37,491 nucleotides of DNA. Origin: a virus. Both the position numbers and the translations under genes were made by a program. Positions 18,332 through 26,540 of this stretch are shown in pieces (the stretch's first letter is position 1; each line of letters starts with the position of its first letter). The DNA lies in IMG/VR virus record IMGVR_UViG_3300025168_000236, positions 1 to 37,491 of that record; one strand, given 5' to 3'. Below the pieces are notes generated by a model. It saw only the letters and a list, made by a program, of their open reading frames with translations. It was not told the origin of the DNA and made no database searches.

Positions 18332-19531
18332 TTAGTTAAATTTTCTAGTTTTTATTTTTAATTTTGTAGAATCAGCGCCAGAAATAGATTTAACTTTAAG
18401 TCCGTTTAAATAAACTTCACCTTGTGTTGATCTAGCTTTAGTATCAACTGGGTTTTTTGATTTACTTACTACGTCTTTAATAGCGTCAGCTTTTCCTTGC
18501 TCGTAAAAATGAGCTGCGATTTTATCTACGTTTTCAGCAGCATACATAGCTTTGTGATAACCAGAAGTATCTACAACATTACCTTTATCATCTAAGAACC
18601 TCTTAATTAGATTGTTAATGTTAGACTGGTTTTCTGCAACTTTATCAACATTTTGAATATTATACTTATATTTCTTTTCACCTACATTGATATCAAAACC
18701 TTTGAAATCATCGCTAAAAAGTTTTTGTGTATTATTTTTAAATGATTGATGCTGTTGCTCAGCTTGTTTTTGCTCCTTATTGTATCTATTGAAAAAGTCC
18801 ATAGCTTTTTGTTGATCTTGAGTAACGCCCGGTCTCAACTTGATCTCGTCGTAATATTTACTCTTTGTTTCTTCTAAAAAGTTTTTGGCTTTTGCAACTT
18901 CTTCTTTAAACGCAAGTTTCTTTTTTCTTACGTCTTTTTCCTCATCTAATTCTTCATCATAATCAAATTCTTCTAAAAGAAGATCAAGATCTTCAGAATC
19001 TAAATAAGGTTTATTTTTTTTGTAATACTCTTTAATAAGAGTTTTATCATCTATATTACTGTAATCAGCATTTAAACGAGTATAATCTTCTATTGTTCCA
19101 CCAGTTTCTTCCATGAAAGAAACTAGCTTTTCAATATTTTCAGGTAAAGGTTTACCTAATATTTTTTCATCTCTTATAGCTTCTTTAACTTCAGCTTCAA
19201 CTTTATTAACTTCAGCTTCTGTTACTTCTTGGATCGGAGAAAACCCTTCAGCAGCCTCGTCGGACTCTTGTACAGGTTCTCCCACCTTTGTGCTATCTCC
19301 GGATGGTTCTTCCACAGATACCTTCTTTGTTTCTCCGATTTGAATGGCATCGTCTTTTTCTTTTTTTATTACTACCTTTTTAACCTCTGGTTCTAGTTCG
19401 ATCAAAGGTTCTTTAGGATTAACATTTACCTTTGTAATGTTATCTTTTGTTTCGTTAAATTTTTTAGGTGTTTTCTTTTTTATCTTAAAATCACCCTCTT
19501 GCTTTACAGCTTCTTGTGTTTGTTCTGACAT
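18332..19531 (-). CDS. Putative capsid scaffolding protein
   Basis: The protein has 399 residues, is extremely charged (Lys/Glu/Asp) with almost no aromatic core, and is predicted to be largely helical or disordered. The first 110 residues are low complexity (repeated Lys and Val/Glu-Pro). The middle has an acidic run (EDLDLLLEEFDYDEELDEEK) and coiled-coil-like Lys/Gln/Glu stretches. The C-terminus is basic (LKVKSISGADSTKLKIKTRK), as in scaffolds that use a basic C-terminal helix-turn to bind the capsid protein. Location between portal and major capsid genes is the classical scaffold position. There is no protease motif, so proteolytic removal, if it occurs, would need another protein. The 15-base gap to the capsid gene implies co-transcription. 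Confidence 0.72.
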   Translation of the reverse strand: MSEQTQEAVKQEGDFKIKKKTPKKFNETKDNITKVNVNPKEPLIELEPEVKKVVIKKEKDDAIQIGETKKVSVEEPSGDSTKVGEPVQESDEAAEGFSPIQEVTEAEVNKVEAEVKEAIRDEKILGKPLPENIEKLVSFMEETGGTIEDYTRLNADYSNIDDKTLIKEYYKKNKPYLDSEDLDLLLEEFDYDEELDEEKDVRKKKLAFKEEVAKAKNFLEETKSKYYDEIKLRPGVTQDQQKAMDFFNRYNKEQKQAEQQHQSFKNNTQKLFSDDFKGFDINVGEKKYKYNIQNVDKVAENQSNINNLIKRFLDDKGNVVDTSGYHKAMYAAENVDKIAAHFYEQGKADAIKDVVSKSKNPVDTKARSTQGEVYLNGLKVKSISGADSTKLKIKTRKFN

Positions 19532-19559
19532 AATATAATATAATTAAATAATTAAATAA

Positions 19560-21938
19560 TTAAACCATTGGTAATTGGTTTGGGTTTTCAAAGTCTACAG
19601 GTAAACCGTCAGTTTGTCTTTGGCTTATCATTTTACTTTGCTGCGTACCTTCCATTTTTATACGCTTGTCTTTTCTGTTTTCTTTCTCTTGTTCTTTTTG
19701 ATCCTGAGTTTGTAGTTCTGCTTGTTTTAACTGCATATTAAATTGATGCTGTATTTGCATTTTTTGTTGATCAAGCTGAGACTGTATTTCCATTTTTTTA
19801 ATTTCCATTTCAGTTCTAGCTTGCTCGTATTGAACTTTAGATCCTGATATTGCCTCTTGCTTTTGAACTTCAGCCATAGCTGTTTTTTCAGCTGTTTCAG
19901 CTTGAGCAGCGGCTTGCGCCCGCATATTAGACTGCTGAATTTCCATATCTTTAGCTTGCTTTCTTTTTCGCTTAATTTTAAGCATTTGATTTGCAAGTTT
20001 GATATTTTTTATTTGTCTTAAATCTATAGCATCATCTAAATCAATATTACCGGCTTGTAGCGCTATTTGTATATTTTGTTCTAGCTTTGCTTGCTCTTCT
20101 TCGTCAGGTTCAAGTTCTAAAAATATACCAAAATCATGTAAATTTAAATCTTCTATTTGACTTAAAGTTTCAACGTTAAATACAGATATCGAGTTTTTTA
20201 ACGATTCAGCTGTTAATGGAAAGTCTAAAGCATCTGCTATTTTTAAAGCTATATTTTCAGCTAGTCTAAGAGTTATATATAAGCTAGATTGATTTATATG
20301 CTTTGTCGCTGTGTTAGAAGCGGTTGCAGCTAGTTTTTGCAAACCTACTAATGTATTTCTATCAGGTAAGCTACCGTCTCGTGCTTCGTTCAATCCTGTA
20401 ACATCACGTATCATTTGTAAGTAATATTGATACGTAGTTATTAGACTTTGTATCTTAGCACCACCACTACCAGTTTGCAGCTCTTGAATAGGTACTTTTC
20501 CTCTATTTAATTCACCATCTTGAGTTAAAGATCTACCTACTATAGAACCTGTCTGAAAATACATGTTTAATGCTTCGGCTGGATTATAGTTTGTTCCATT
20601 ACCAAGATCAACTTCAGCTAAACCATCCATGTCTAAATAAACACCATCAGGCACCATACGTGCTAAAACCTGTTGAAGCTTTAAATGAGTTATTTGAATC
20701 ATATCAGCAAATCCAACACACTTACTAACTAAAGAGTCAATACGTCCTTTGTACATGCGAGGAGCGCAAATGGTGTAATTCATTTCTACTTTTGTAGTAT
20801 CAGCATAAGGTCTTGACATGTTTTCAGCTAACTCCCATTTGACAAGTGTATCAGTTCCTAGCACTTTAGCTCCACTGTATAAAACCTCTATTGATCTTGA
20901 TACTCTTTCAAAGTTATCATTTTCAGGTGGATTAAATGTATCTGGCTTCTCTATGGCTTTTAATAAACCTTGATCTGTTTGTTTTATTTTAAATACTTGA
21001 TTGTGGTATGTTTTATAATCAAAATATAAAACCTGAACAGTATTCTCATCGTAACCTCCCCAGCCAGTTATATACTGCCTGTTTCCAGGCATAGTCTGTA
21101 TTCTTTTTAATTCTTCTTCAGGTATATTAGGAAATTCTTTTTTAAGTTCTGGTATTGTAATAGATTTTATTTCACCTACATAATATATATCTTCAAAGTT
21201 AGGATCTTCTGTATAGGAATAAACCATGTAAGCAGGGTCAACATAATCTAAAGTTACACCGTTAGCTGTGTTAAAGTTTGTTTTTGCTGCAGCAATGCCA
21301 CAAACAGTTAAATCCATATTCAATCTACGTCTTATTAGATCGTATTTATTTTGAGCCATTATAGAAGTAATAGCTTCTTCTTCAGCTATTTCTATAGCTT
21401 GCTTATAACTTAATTGCATATGAAGCTCTAACTCCTCTTCTGACTCTGGTATTAAATCCGGGTTTGGAGTCTGATATAAATCAATTCCTAATGTATTCTT
21501 TATAGTATTGATATAGTTTTTAGCTAGCATATCTTCATACATTTTAGAAGCATATGAAGTTCTTTTTTTAATAGAAGAAGGATCTTGCGCGTAAGCTTTT
21601 ATTTCATAAGCTTTTGAAGATATACCATTTACTACAATGTCCACAAATTTAGATAAAATAGGTACTGGTTTCCAGTCTAAATTTAAATAAGACAAATCAC
21701 CATTTATAGATAATTCATCTTTGTATTTTTGAACAGGTTGTTCGCCTCTAGCATATAATCTAAGAGTGTTAAAATTATTCCAATTAGTTAAATATCTATT
21801 GCCATTTAACCTACCAGATTTAAACCATTCATACTCAATAGCCATAGCTACTTGACTGCCGTATTCCCAGCTAGCTTTTTCTTGATCGCTAACTACTTGA
21901 CTTGGAAAAGCGCTATTTGAATTAGTATATATATTCAT
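19560..21938 (-). CDS. Portal protein
   Basis: The protein has 792 residues. The portal core includes YLNLDWKPVPILSKFVDIVV (about residues 84-103), the region NGVTLDYVDPAYMVYSYTED, and the stem/crown signature IRDVTGLNEARDGSLPDRNT preceding a long helix (LVGLQKLAATASNTATKHIN). The last ~170 residues are an extended Gln/Lys/Glu/Met coiled coil, the barrel-type tail seen in long podoviral portals. The portal forms the dodecameric DNA channel at one capsid vertex and docks the terminase. The terminase stop and this start are directly adjacent (TAAATG), consistent with translational coupling. The length is close to that of crAss-like portals. Confidence 0.88.
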   Translation of the reverse strand: MNIYTNSNSAFPSQVVSDQEKASWEYGSQVAMAIEYEWFKSGRLNGNRYLTNWNNFNTLRLYARGEQPVQKYKDELSINGDLSYLNLDWKPVPILSKFVDIVVNGISSKAYEIKAYAQDPSSIKKRTSYASKMYEDMLAKNYINTIKNTLGIDLYQTPNPDLIPESEEELELHMQLSYKQAIEIAEEEAITSIMAQNKYDLIRRRLNMDLTVCGIAAAKTNFNTANGVTLDYVDPAYMVYSYTEDPNFEDIYYVGEIKSITIPELKKEFPNIPEEELKRIQTMPGNRQYITGWGGYDENTVQVLYFDYKTYHNQVFKIKQTDQGLLKAIEKPDTFNPPENDNFERVSRSIEVLYSGAKVLGTDTLVKWELAENMSRPYADTTKVEMNYTICAPRMYKGRIDSLVSKCVGFADMIQITHLKLQQVLARMVPDGVYLDMDGLAEVDLGNGTNYNPAEALNMYFQTGSIVGRSLTQDGELNRGKVPIQELQTGSGGAKIQSLITTYQYYLQMIRDVTGLNEARDGSLPDRNTLVGLQKLAATASNTATKHINQSSLYITLRLAENIALKIADALDFPLTAESLKNSISVFNVETLSQIEDLNLHDFGIFLELEPDEEEQAKLEQNIQIALQAGNIDLDDAIDLRQIKNIKLANQMLKIKRKRKQAKDMEIQQSNMRAQAAAQAETAEKTAMAEVQKQEAISGSKVQYEQARTEMEIKKMEIQSQLDQQKMQIQHQFNMQLKQAELQTQDQKEQEKENRKDKRIKMEGTQQSKMISQRQTDGLPVDFENPNQLPMV

Positions 21939-24149
21939 TTAACTTATTATTTTTGATGTAATTCCTCTATTGTCGTATCTTTTGATACCTAAATCTACAG
22001 GTTTTAAATTTATTTTATTAACAGGAGAATATCTATGTTTATTACAAGCCATAAGAGCTAATCCAGAACTAATAGAAGCATCATGTCTGGTTCTGTTATT
22101 TATATTAAATTTAGACCAATCATCTAGTGTTCTTTGAAAATACATATCACCATACCCAGTTTCTTTTAAACCCACAAATGTCTCTATATAAGTTTCAATA
22201 GCAGAGGCATGAGCTTGCTTTATGTCTTCACTTGAGTTTGGAATACCACCTATTTCTTTTTCTGTTATAGAAAGTTTGGTGTATTTTTTATCTGGTCTAT
22301 TCATAGCGAAACCTCTATAACCTCTTTTTTTAAAATAATACAAAAGTCTAGGTTTGTTATTTTCTGCTAATATAGGCATACCATAAAAAACACAGGCCAT
22401 TAATACATCTTCAAAAAATATTTCGGCTGTTTGTGGCCTAGCTATATATTCTAAGAAGAAATGATTAGATGGAGCTTTTTCCATACTAAACTTAGTTAAA
22501 CCATGTAAAGAACCTTTTGATCCTCTTTTGTCAACTGTTCCAGATATGTCATATGGATCACAACCAAAAGCACCCACGTGTTCATTGCCAGGATACATAG
22601 TATTATATTTATTATATCTTCTGTTTTGAAGCTCTAAATCTGGAACCCATGTAACATAAAATCTTCCATTGCTATTAGGAGAAAAAATAACATTTGTATC
22701 TTTCTCTCCATTTTGCCAACTAAAAGATCCTCTAGTAACATTTATAGAATTTTTTAAATCTTCATTAAAGTCTATTTGCTCGTAAATTCTAGTTAGATTA
22801 AATAACGAGTCTTTTGACTCATCTCTAAATGCGTGTTTAGTAGTTCTTGGAAATTGTCTGTAAAATTCATTTAAAGCATCTTGATCTTGCTTTAAGCCTT
22901 CTACTTCATTTTCCCAATACTCTATAACACCTTGATCGATTGTTTCGCCCTGCGGCCCGCTAATTTTTTTACTTGGGGTGTCGAATACAGGTAAGCCATG
23001 AGAATCGATGTATCCTTCGTAATTCCACTCCATAGGTATAAACAAGCTATATAATCCAGAGCGAGTTTGTCCATTTGCATTTCGTTGAGTGACGTCTGAG
23101 TCATTGTATAGTTTTTTAAAGTTATCTCCTCCTTTATCTAATGAATTACTAGTTGAACCCATCATACACTTACCTATAACTCTACTACCTAATCGTAAAC
23201 ACGTTTTCGTAACGCGCCAGTTGTTGAGGATGTTCGTCGGACGCTCCCATTTACCGCTTTCGTCGTGGACGAGTAATTTGAGTTTCTCACCGTCGTACGA
23301 GTTGTCACCGGTATTCTTCCAGTCGATCGTGGTGTCGAGGCCGTCGAGCTCACGTAATGTCTCGTTGGTTTCGAGTTTCTTACGGGTGAATTTACTGGCT
23401 GGTACACGGTAGGCGAGCTCTGTCTTTGGCCTGTCCATACCGTCCTGTATCGGCTTGAAAAAGAAGGGGTAATTAACCGATATCGGTACCACTTTGTCTG
23501 TAAACATCTTCTTCGCATCAGGTCCACTTTTTGATAAAATGCCAAATCTAGAGTCGCTTGATATGGTTGCCATATTAACGCACTCCCCGGACGCCATAAA
23601 TGAAAATCCAGATCGTCTATTTTTAAGGTAGCACATTCCATATGACCTATGATCGGCCTTGCAAGCTTCCCAGAATATATAGAATAATCTGTTTGATTCC
23701 CTAAAATCTGGTTGCCCAACATCAATCTTGGACCACTGCAGGTACATATAGTGAGTACCAGTAAGGTAAGTAGCCACATTCTTATTATAGAACCAAAAGC
23801 CTTCTTCCCTGCGGACGAACTCATTATCGATGTAATCATACCATTTTTCTTTAAAGTCTAGTGGATATTGTTCCCAATCAAATACAGACTTTATTTTTTT
23901 TAATACTTTAGGATATTCTGTATACTCCCACTTGTTAGTTTCAAACTTATGTAGATTCTTAGCTATTGGTAAAGCTATTTTTAAGTTTTGTATTTCGTAT
24001 ATATCACCTATTGTACCGTCTTTACTTATTATAACAATATCGTGTTCTTTGTTATAACCGTACTCCCATTTTTTATAACGGTTCATACGTTTTAAAACCT
24101 TAGGTTTGATGTGATCTTTTAAGACCTTATATAACGTTTGCTCGTACAT
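21939..24149 (-). CDS. terL: Terminase large subunit (packaging ATPase-nuclease)
   Basis: The protein has 736 residues. A Walker A-like P-loop is visible as LKNRRSGFSF (175-184). Walker B is LKLLVHDE (290-297) with the catalytic Glu last, and a coupling motif GSTSN is at 331-335. The C-terminal RNase H-like nuclease has candidate metal ligands at D531 (GCDPYD), E596 (PILAENN) and D690 (RHDASIS). The enzyme cuts concatemeric DNA and drives it through the portal. The start overlaps the preceding gene as TAATG, and the portal gene follows with no gap. Bases about 23195-23470 (residues about 227-318, including Walker B) are strikingly more GC-rich and use different codons from the rest, yet the frame and motifs are intact. 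Confidence 0.92.
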   Translation of the reverse strand: MYEQTLYKVLKDHIKPKVLKRMNRYKKWEYGYNKEHDIVIISKDGTIGDIYEIQNLKIALPIAKNLHKFETNKWEYTEYPKVLKKIKSVFDWEQYPLDFKEKWYDYIDNEFVRREEGFWFYNKNVATYLTGTHYMYLQWSKIDVGQPDFRESNRLFYIFWEACKADHRSYGMCYLKNRRSGFSFMASGECVNMATISSDSRFGILSKSGPDAKKMFTDKVVPISVNYPFFFKPIQDGMDRPKTELAYRVPASKFTRKKLETNETLRELDGLDTTIDWKNTGDNSYDGEKLKLLVHDESGKWERPTNILNNWRVTKTCLRLGSRVIGKCMMGSTSNSLDKGGDNFKKLYNDSDVTQRNANGQTRSGLYSLFIPMEWNYEGYIDSHGLPVFDTPSKKISGPQGETIDQGVIEYWENEVEGLKQDQDALNEFYRQFPRTTKHAFRDESKDSLFNLTRIYEQIDFNEDLKNSINVTRGSFSWQNGEKDTNVIFSPNSNGRFYVTWVPDLELQNRRYNKYNTMYPGNEHVGAFGCDPYDISGTVDKRGSKGSLHGLTKFSMEKAPSNHFFLEYIARPQTAEIFFEDVLMACVFYGMPILAENNKPRLLYYFKKRGYRGFAMNRPDKKYTKLSITEKEIGGIPNSSEDIKQAHASAIETYIETFVGLKETGYGDMYFQRTLDDWSKFNINNRTRHDASISSGLALMACNKHRYSPVNKINLKPVDLGIKRYDNRGITSKIIS
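23195..23470 (-). other. GC-rich codon-usage island inside the terminase gene
   Basis: Hand counts of the 60-base lines starting at 23221, 23281, 23341 and 23401 give 30, 32, 29 and 33 G+C (48-55%), against about 37% in a terminase line such as 22501. The island is rich in CpG and in C- or G-ending codons (for example CTC, GTC, GAC, ACG, CGT). Flanking terminase codons end mostly in A or T. The boundaries are approximate: the line at 23461 falls to about 40%. The island lies between Walker A and motif III and codes for an intact protein. It is probably a recombination or gene-conversion tract. Confidence 0.75.
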
Positions 24150-24427
24150 TATTTCTTAGATCTTCCTTCAGCAAAACCTTTAAAAGTTCTTTCTTCCTTA
24201 ACTTCTTTAGGTTTTTCGTTTAATAAGTTTTCTTCTTCTTCAATGCGATTAAGTATTTCAAAGGCATCGAATATAGCTAGCTTTTTAGTAGCTGCTGCGT
24301 TCTTGAGTCTGTCAGCTGATATATCATCATCTGAATCAACAATAGCTTCTTTAGCTACCTTGATTAACTCTTCAACTGCTCGCTGCCCAGCTTGGATTAT
24401 ATTCTTCTTCGTTTCCTTGGTGTTCAT
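24149..24427 (-). CDS. Putative terminase small subunit
   Basis: The protein has 92 residues and is highly charged and helical. The central helix contains NAAATKKLAIFDAFEILNRI followed by Glu-rich residues, and the tail is basic (FAEGRSKK). It lies immediately before the large terminase, with which it shares TAATG, the classic small-subunit position. The helix-rich, small and charged character also fits. There is no clear helix-turn-helix, so DNA recognition is inferred. The start at 24425-24427 lies inside the end of the upstream 201-aa gene, giving a 56-base overlap. No later in-frame ATG would shorten that overlap and keep the conserved helices. Confidence 0.55.
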   Translation of the reverse strand: MNTKETKKNIIQAGQRAVEELIKVAKEAIVDSDDDISADRLKNAAATKKLAIFDAFEILNRIEEEENLLNEKPKEVKEERTFKGFAEGRSKK

Positions 24428-24977
24428 ATTTAATTACAATATCATTAGATTTCATACAGTAAAGTCTCTTACCTTCAACTAAAAACTCCCATTCACTATT
24501 AGGTGTATAACCAACTAAGTCTCCTGGGTTTATTTCTAGTGCTTCTAAGAACTTATTGCCATATTTTAATATACCAACAAGCTTACGCTCTTTATCAAGC
24601 GTTAGAGAATCATTACTTTTTATAGGTGTTATAAAACATCTGTCACCAACAGTGTTCCAACCGTTTTTATTTTTATATAAATAAACCTGGTCAAGGTTGC
24701 AGAAATATAGATCATTTTCAAAATAAGATCTGCTTTTCTTTTTCTCACCTTTCATGTCGTAAAAGGTTCTAAACACGTTTTGGTGTATAACTACTATATC
24801 ACCTTTTTTAATACTTGATTTAAAAGCGAGTGGTGTTTCTATAACTTTAGCTAAGCGGTTTACAAACTTCCAGTTTTCAACTTTAGTATTGATAACAACG
24901 TTTTTACCCGCTATTTTAACTGTGTTTTTGTATTTATCACCAACAGGCTTTACGATAAAATCGTATAAGCTTTTCAT
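24372..24977 (-). CDS. Double GroES-like (cpn10-type beta-barrel) protein
   Basis: The protein has 201 residues and reads as two successive GroES-like folds. Half 1 (about 7-102) has FIVKP at 7-11, KKGDIVVIHQNVFR at 57-70 and NDLYFCNLDQVYLYK at 88-102. Half 2 (about 112-185) has CFITP at 114-118, KLVGILKYGN at 132-141, NPGDLVGYTPNSEWEF at 150-165 and GKRLYCMKSNDIVIKYE at 169-185. In GroES the same order is RVIVK, GEVLAVGNG, KVGDIVIFNDGYGV and EVLIMSESDILAIVE. The canonical GGIVL mobile-loop motif is not evident, so chaperonin binding cannot be assumed. It starts with a TAATG overlap on the 75-aa gene and ends 56 bases inside the putative small terminase gene. Possible roles are a capsid-folding co-chaperonin cap or a virion protein that reuses the barrel. 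The fold call is by eye. Confidence 0.6.
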   Translation of the reverse strand: MKSLYDFIVKPVGDKYKNTVKIAGKNVVINTKVENWKFVNRLAKVIETPLAFKSSIKKGDIVVIHQNVFRTFYDMKGEKKKSRSYFENDLYFCNLDQVYLYKNKNGWNTVGDRCFITPIKSNDSLTLDKERKLVGILKYGNKFLEALEINPGDLVGYTPNSEWEFLVEGKRLYCMKSNDIVIKYEHQGNEEEYNPSWAASS

Positions 24978-25204
24978 TAATATTCTAAATCATACTCAAC
25001 AGATATAGCCATGTTAGAATTAAACTTCTTCCATGGCAATACCTCGTTGTTTTTCTTTATGTGAATATTGTAAGATCCATCAGTTTCATTAAACAAAATA
25101 TAAGCTATTTCGTGGCCACCATAAACTTGTTGACCTACAGAGTAATGCATAGCTTCGTTTTTGTAATCAGAACCTATACTGATTTTTCTTATAACTGAAT
25201 CCAC
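24977..25204 (-). CDS. Small conserved phage protein (75 aa), unknown function
   Basis: The protein has 75 residues, is beta-rich and has no Cys. It contains AMHYSVGQQVYGGHEIAYIL and SYNIHIKKNNEVLPWKKF, which suggests a compact beta-barrel or sandwich. The start is GTG (25202-25204), sharing one base with the TAG stop of the upstream gene (TAGTG), and the stop overlaps the next ATG (TAATG). Expression is therefore probably translationally coupled. I recall similar short proteins beside terminase genes in marine phage contigs, without a known role. Confidence 0.72.
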   Translation of the reverse strand: MDSVIRKISIGSDYKNEAMHYSVGQQVYGGHEIAYILFNETDGSYNIHIKKNNEVLPWKKFNSNMAISVEYDLEY

Positions 25205-25443
25205 TATTCTTCTTTTTTATCTTCTATTTCTTTTAACTCTCCAGTCTGTAAATCAATGGTAACTTTACCATATTCTTTTTCTAAATCCACTTTGAATTTT
25301 TCAATTTCTTGATTTACTTCTGCAATCTTATGTAATAAAGAGTGCTTTTGAGTTTCTAATGCTCCTATGTTTTCAACAAGTTGTCTTAATGCTTCTTGCT
25401 GCTCATTTATTTGTTTAAGTTGTTCTTCTGTAATTTTTGCCAT
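25204..25443 (-). CDS. Small coiled-coil protein (79 aa)
   Basis: The protein has 79 residues, nearly all helical, with heptad-like spacing of Leu/Ile/Val through residues 5-55 (KQINEQQEALRQLVENIGAL, HKIAEVNQEIEKFKVDLEK), then a short acidic tail. It probably forms a dimeric or trimeric coiled coil. No catalytic motif is present. It is the first gene of the tightly overlapping run that leads to the terminase. It is preceded by a 60-base gap that contains an AACAATTAAA leader motif. Confidence 0.75.
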   Translation of the reverse strand: MAKITEEQLKQINEQQEALRQLVENIGALETQKHSLLHKIAEVNQEIEKFKVDLEKEYGKVTIDLQTGELKEIEDKKEE

Positions 25444-25462
25444 TTGATTTGATTTAATTGTT
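25444..25462 (-). promoter_or_regulatory. A-rich translation leader with AACAATTAAA motif
   Basis: On the minus strand AACAATTAAA (25453-25462) ends 9 bases before the ATG of the 79-aa gene and is followed by TCAAATCAA. The same decamer occurs 10-12 bases before two other starts in this window (27420 and 32623). There is no Shine-Dalgarno sequence. Confidence 0.45.
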
Positions 25463-25503
25463 TTATAATTATATAGTTACACTTGTTTTTTTAAATCTAC
25501 TTA

Positions 25504-26136
25504 TTACTGAACTAGTATTAAGTCCCCTGATGTTGTTGAGGCTGAGTCTATAGATTTAAAAGCAAATTCTAAAAAACCTGCACTTGCGGCGGTTGGTATT
25601 GTTATAGGTCCAACATCGTTAGCTAATTCGCCTACTATATTTCCAGCAGCACCTCCTACATAAACAGAAACACATTCATTGTTCCAAAATTTAGTAGAAC
25701 CAGGATATGTAACATCAGTAGCGTCTAGTGTTATTGTAACAGATCCTGTTGGTGTACCGCCGCCAGCGCCTACTCCCGCCTCTAAACTTGCTGCGTTAAA
25801 AATTATAGTTTTACCTACCGCTGTTGCATTTAAAAGCGCTGCTTTAGAAAGATTTTTGTATTGCACTGATACCTTTTGTACTGTACCACTTGGGTTTGTT
25901 TGAATAAAAAAATCGTAAACCTCACCAATGTCATCACTAGTAGCAATTATGCCAGCAGTTACTAATGCGGTTTTTAAACTTCCGCTGCTTGGAGTACATA
26001 ATCCAGACGCGCTTACTGCTAGGTTTGCAGATGTATCAGCAGTTTTATTTAATCCTTTACCATTTTGTAGTACACTTGTTGTCCAGATTATTCCTTTTAC
26101 TGCAAAATTATTTAAACTTGATATAAAGCTTCCCAT
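25504..26136 (-). CDS. Putative beta-rich virion protein (210 aa)
   Basis: The protein has 210 residues and is rich in Ala/Gly/Ser/Thr/Val with few charges. The N-terminus (SSLNNFAVKGIIWTTSVLQN) is followed by alternating hydrophobic strands, a Gly-rich turn (GVGAGGGTPTGSVTITLDAT) and a C-terminal strand pair. Composition resembles decoration or minor structural proteins. It lies between the holin gene (5-base gap) and the coiled-coil gene. I know no specific homologue, so the virion role is inferred from composition and neighbourhood. The protein shares its Ala/Thr/Val-rich beta character with the 135-aa protein at 27013-27420. Confidence 0.65.
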   Translation of the reverse strand: MGSFISSLNNFAVKGIIWTTSVLQNGKGLNKTADTSANLAVSASGLCTPSSGSLKTALVTAGIIATSDDIGEVYDFFIQTNPSGTVQKVSVQYKNLSKAALLNATAVGKTIIFNAASLEAGVGAGGGTPTGSVTITLDATDVTYPGSTKFWNNECVSVYVGGAAGNIVGELANDVGPITIPTAASAGFLEFAFKSIDSASTTSGDLILVQ

Positions 26137-26141
26137 TTTTT

Positions 26142-26540
26142 TTATTTATTACTTATTGATTTATATTTTTCAAAACCGCGTGATCCAAAATAAGCCACGT
26201 ATACGGTTGTTAATAGTTGTTTTAATAGTTCTATCCACTCTTGTTCTACAGTAAAAGATATTTCGTGATGACTGTCTACCCAAATAAAGGCTATAGCCAT
26301 AAAAGATAAAAATATCAAAGCCATTGGCCTAGTATTTTTACTAAGCCAAGAGTCTGATGTCATATCGCTTTCCCAGCGCTTTGTTATTTGAATATCTGCT
26401 TCAGCTGTAGCCTTTTCAATTATTACTTGAATCTCTTTTTTAATCTGAAGCTTTTCTTCTTTAGTAGTCGTAAGTTTATCTATAGCATCTCCAACGTCTT
26501 TTATAACGTTACCGCTAAGCCATTCCCAGATTTTTTTCAT
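26142..26540 (-). CDS. Holin, 3TM / GTA-holin type
   Basis: The protein has 132 residues. A charged N-terminal helical region (TTTKEEKLQIKKEIQVIIEK, ending ITKRWESDMTSDSWLSKNTR) leads into a hydrophobic helix at about 72-88 (PMALIFLSFMAIAFIWV). A second hydrophobic segment follows at about 103-119 (IELLKQLLTTVYVAYFG), then a basic tail. The combination of RWxSDMxSDSWLSKNxRP and a hydrophobic span is the hallmark I know from the 3TM phage/GTA holin family (Pfam GTA_holin_3TM). The holin would permeabilise the inner membrane at lysis. No endolysin gene is recognisable nearby, though the neighbouring small HExxH protein is a candidate lysis partner. Only two membrane spans are evident by eye. 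Confidence 0.78.
   Translation of the reverse strand: MKKIWEWLSGNVIKDVGDAIDKLTTTKEEKLQIKKEIQVIIEKATAEADIQITKRWESDMTSDSWLSKNTRPMALIFLSFMAIAFIWVDSHHEISFTVEQEWIELLKQLLTTVYVAYFGSRGFEKYKSISNK

Noticed and set aside
19727-19996. 89-codon minus-strand frame inside the portal gene
   Set aside because: It is an out-of-frame Lys/Leu-rich reading of the portal's Gln/Lys coiled coil.
23089-23839. Long alternative frames (107 codons plus strand, 216 codons minus strand) over the terminase
   Set aside because: They overlap the GC-rich island, where stop codons are rarer. The true frame carries the Walker and nuclease motifs, so these are by-products of composition.
24138-24482. 114-codon plus-strand frame opposite the small terminase region
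   Set aside because: It is antisense to two overlapping supported genes and has a Ser/Leu/Phe-rich shadow composition.
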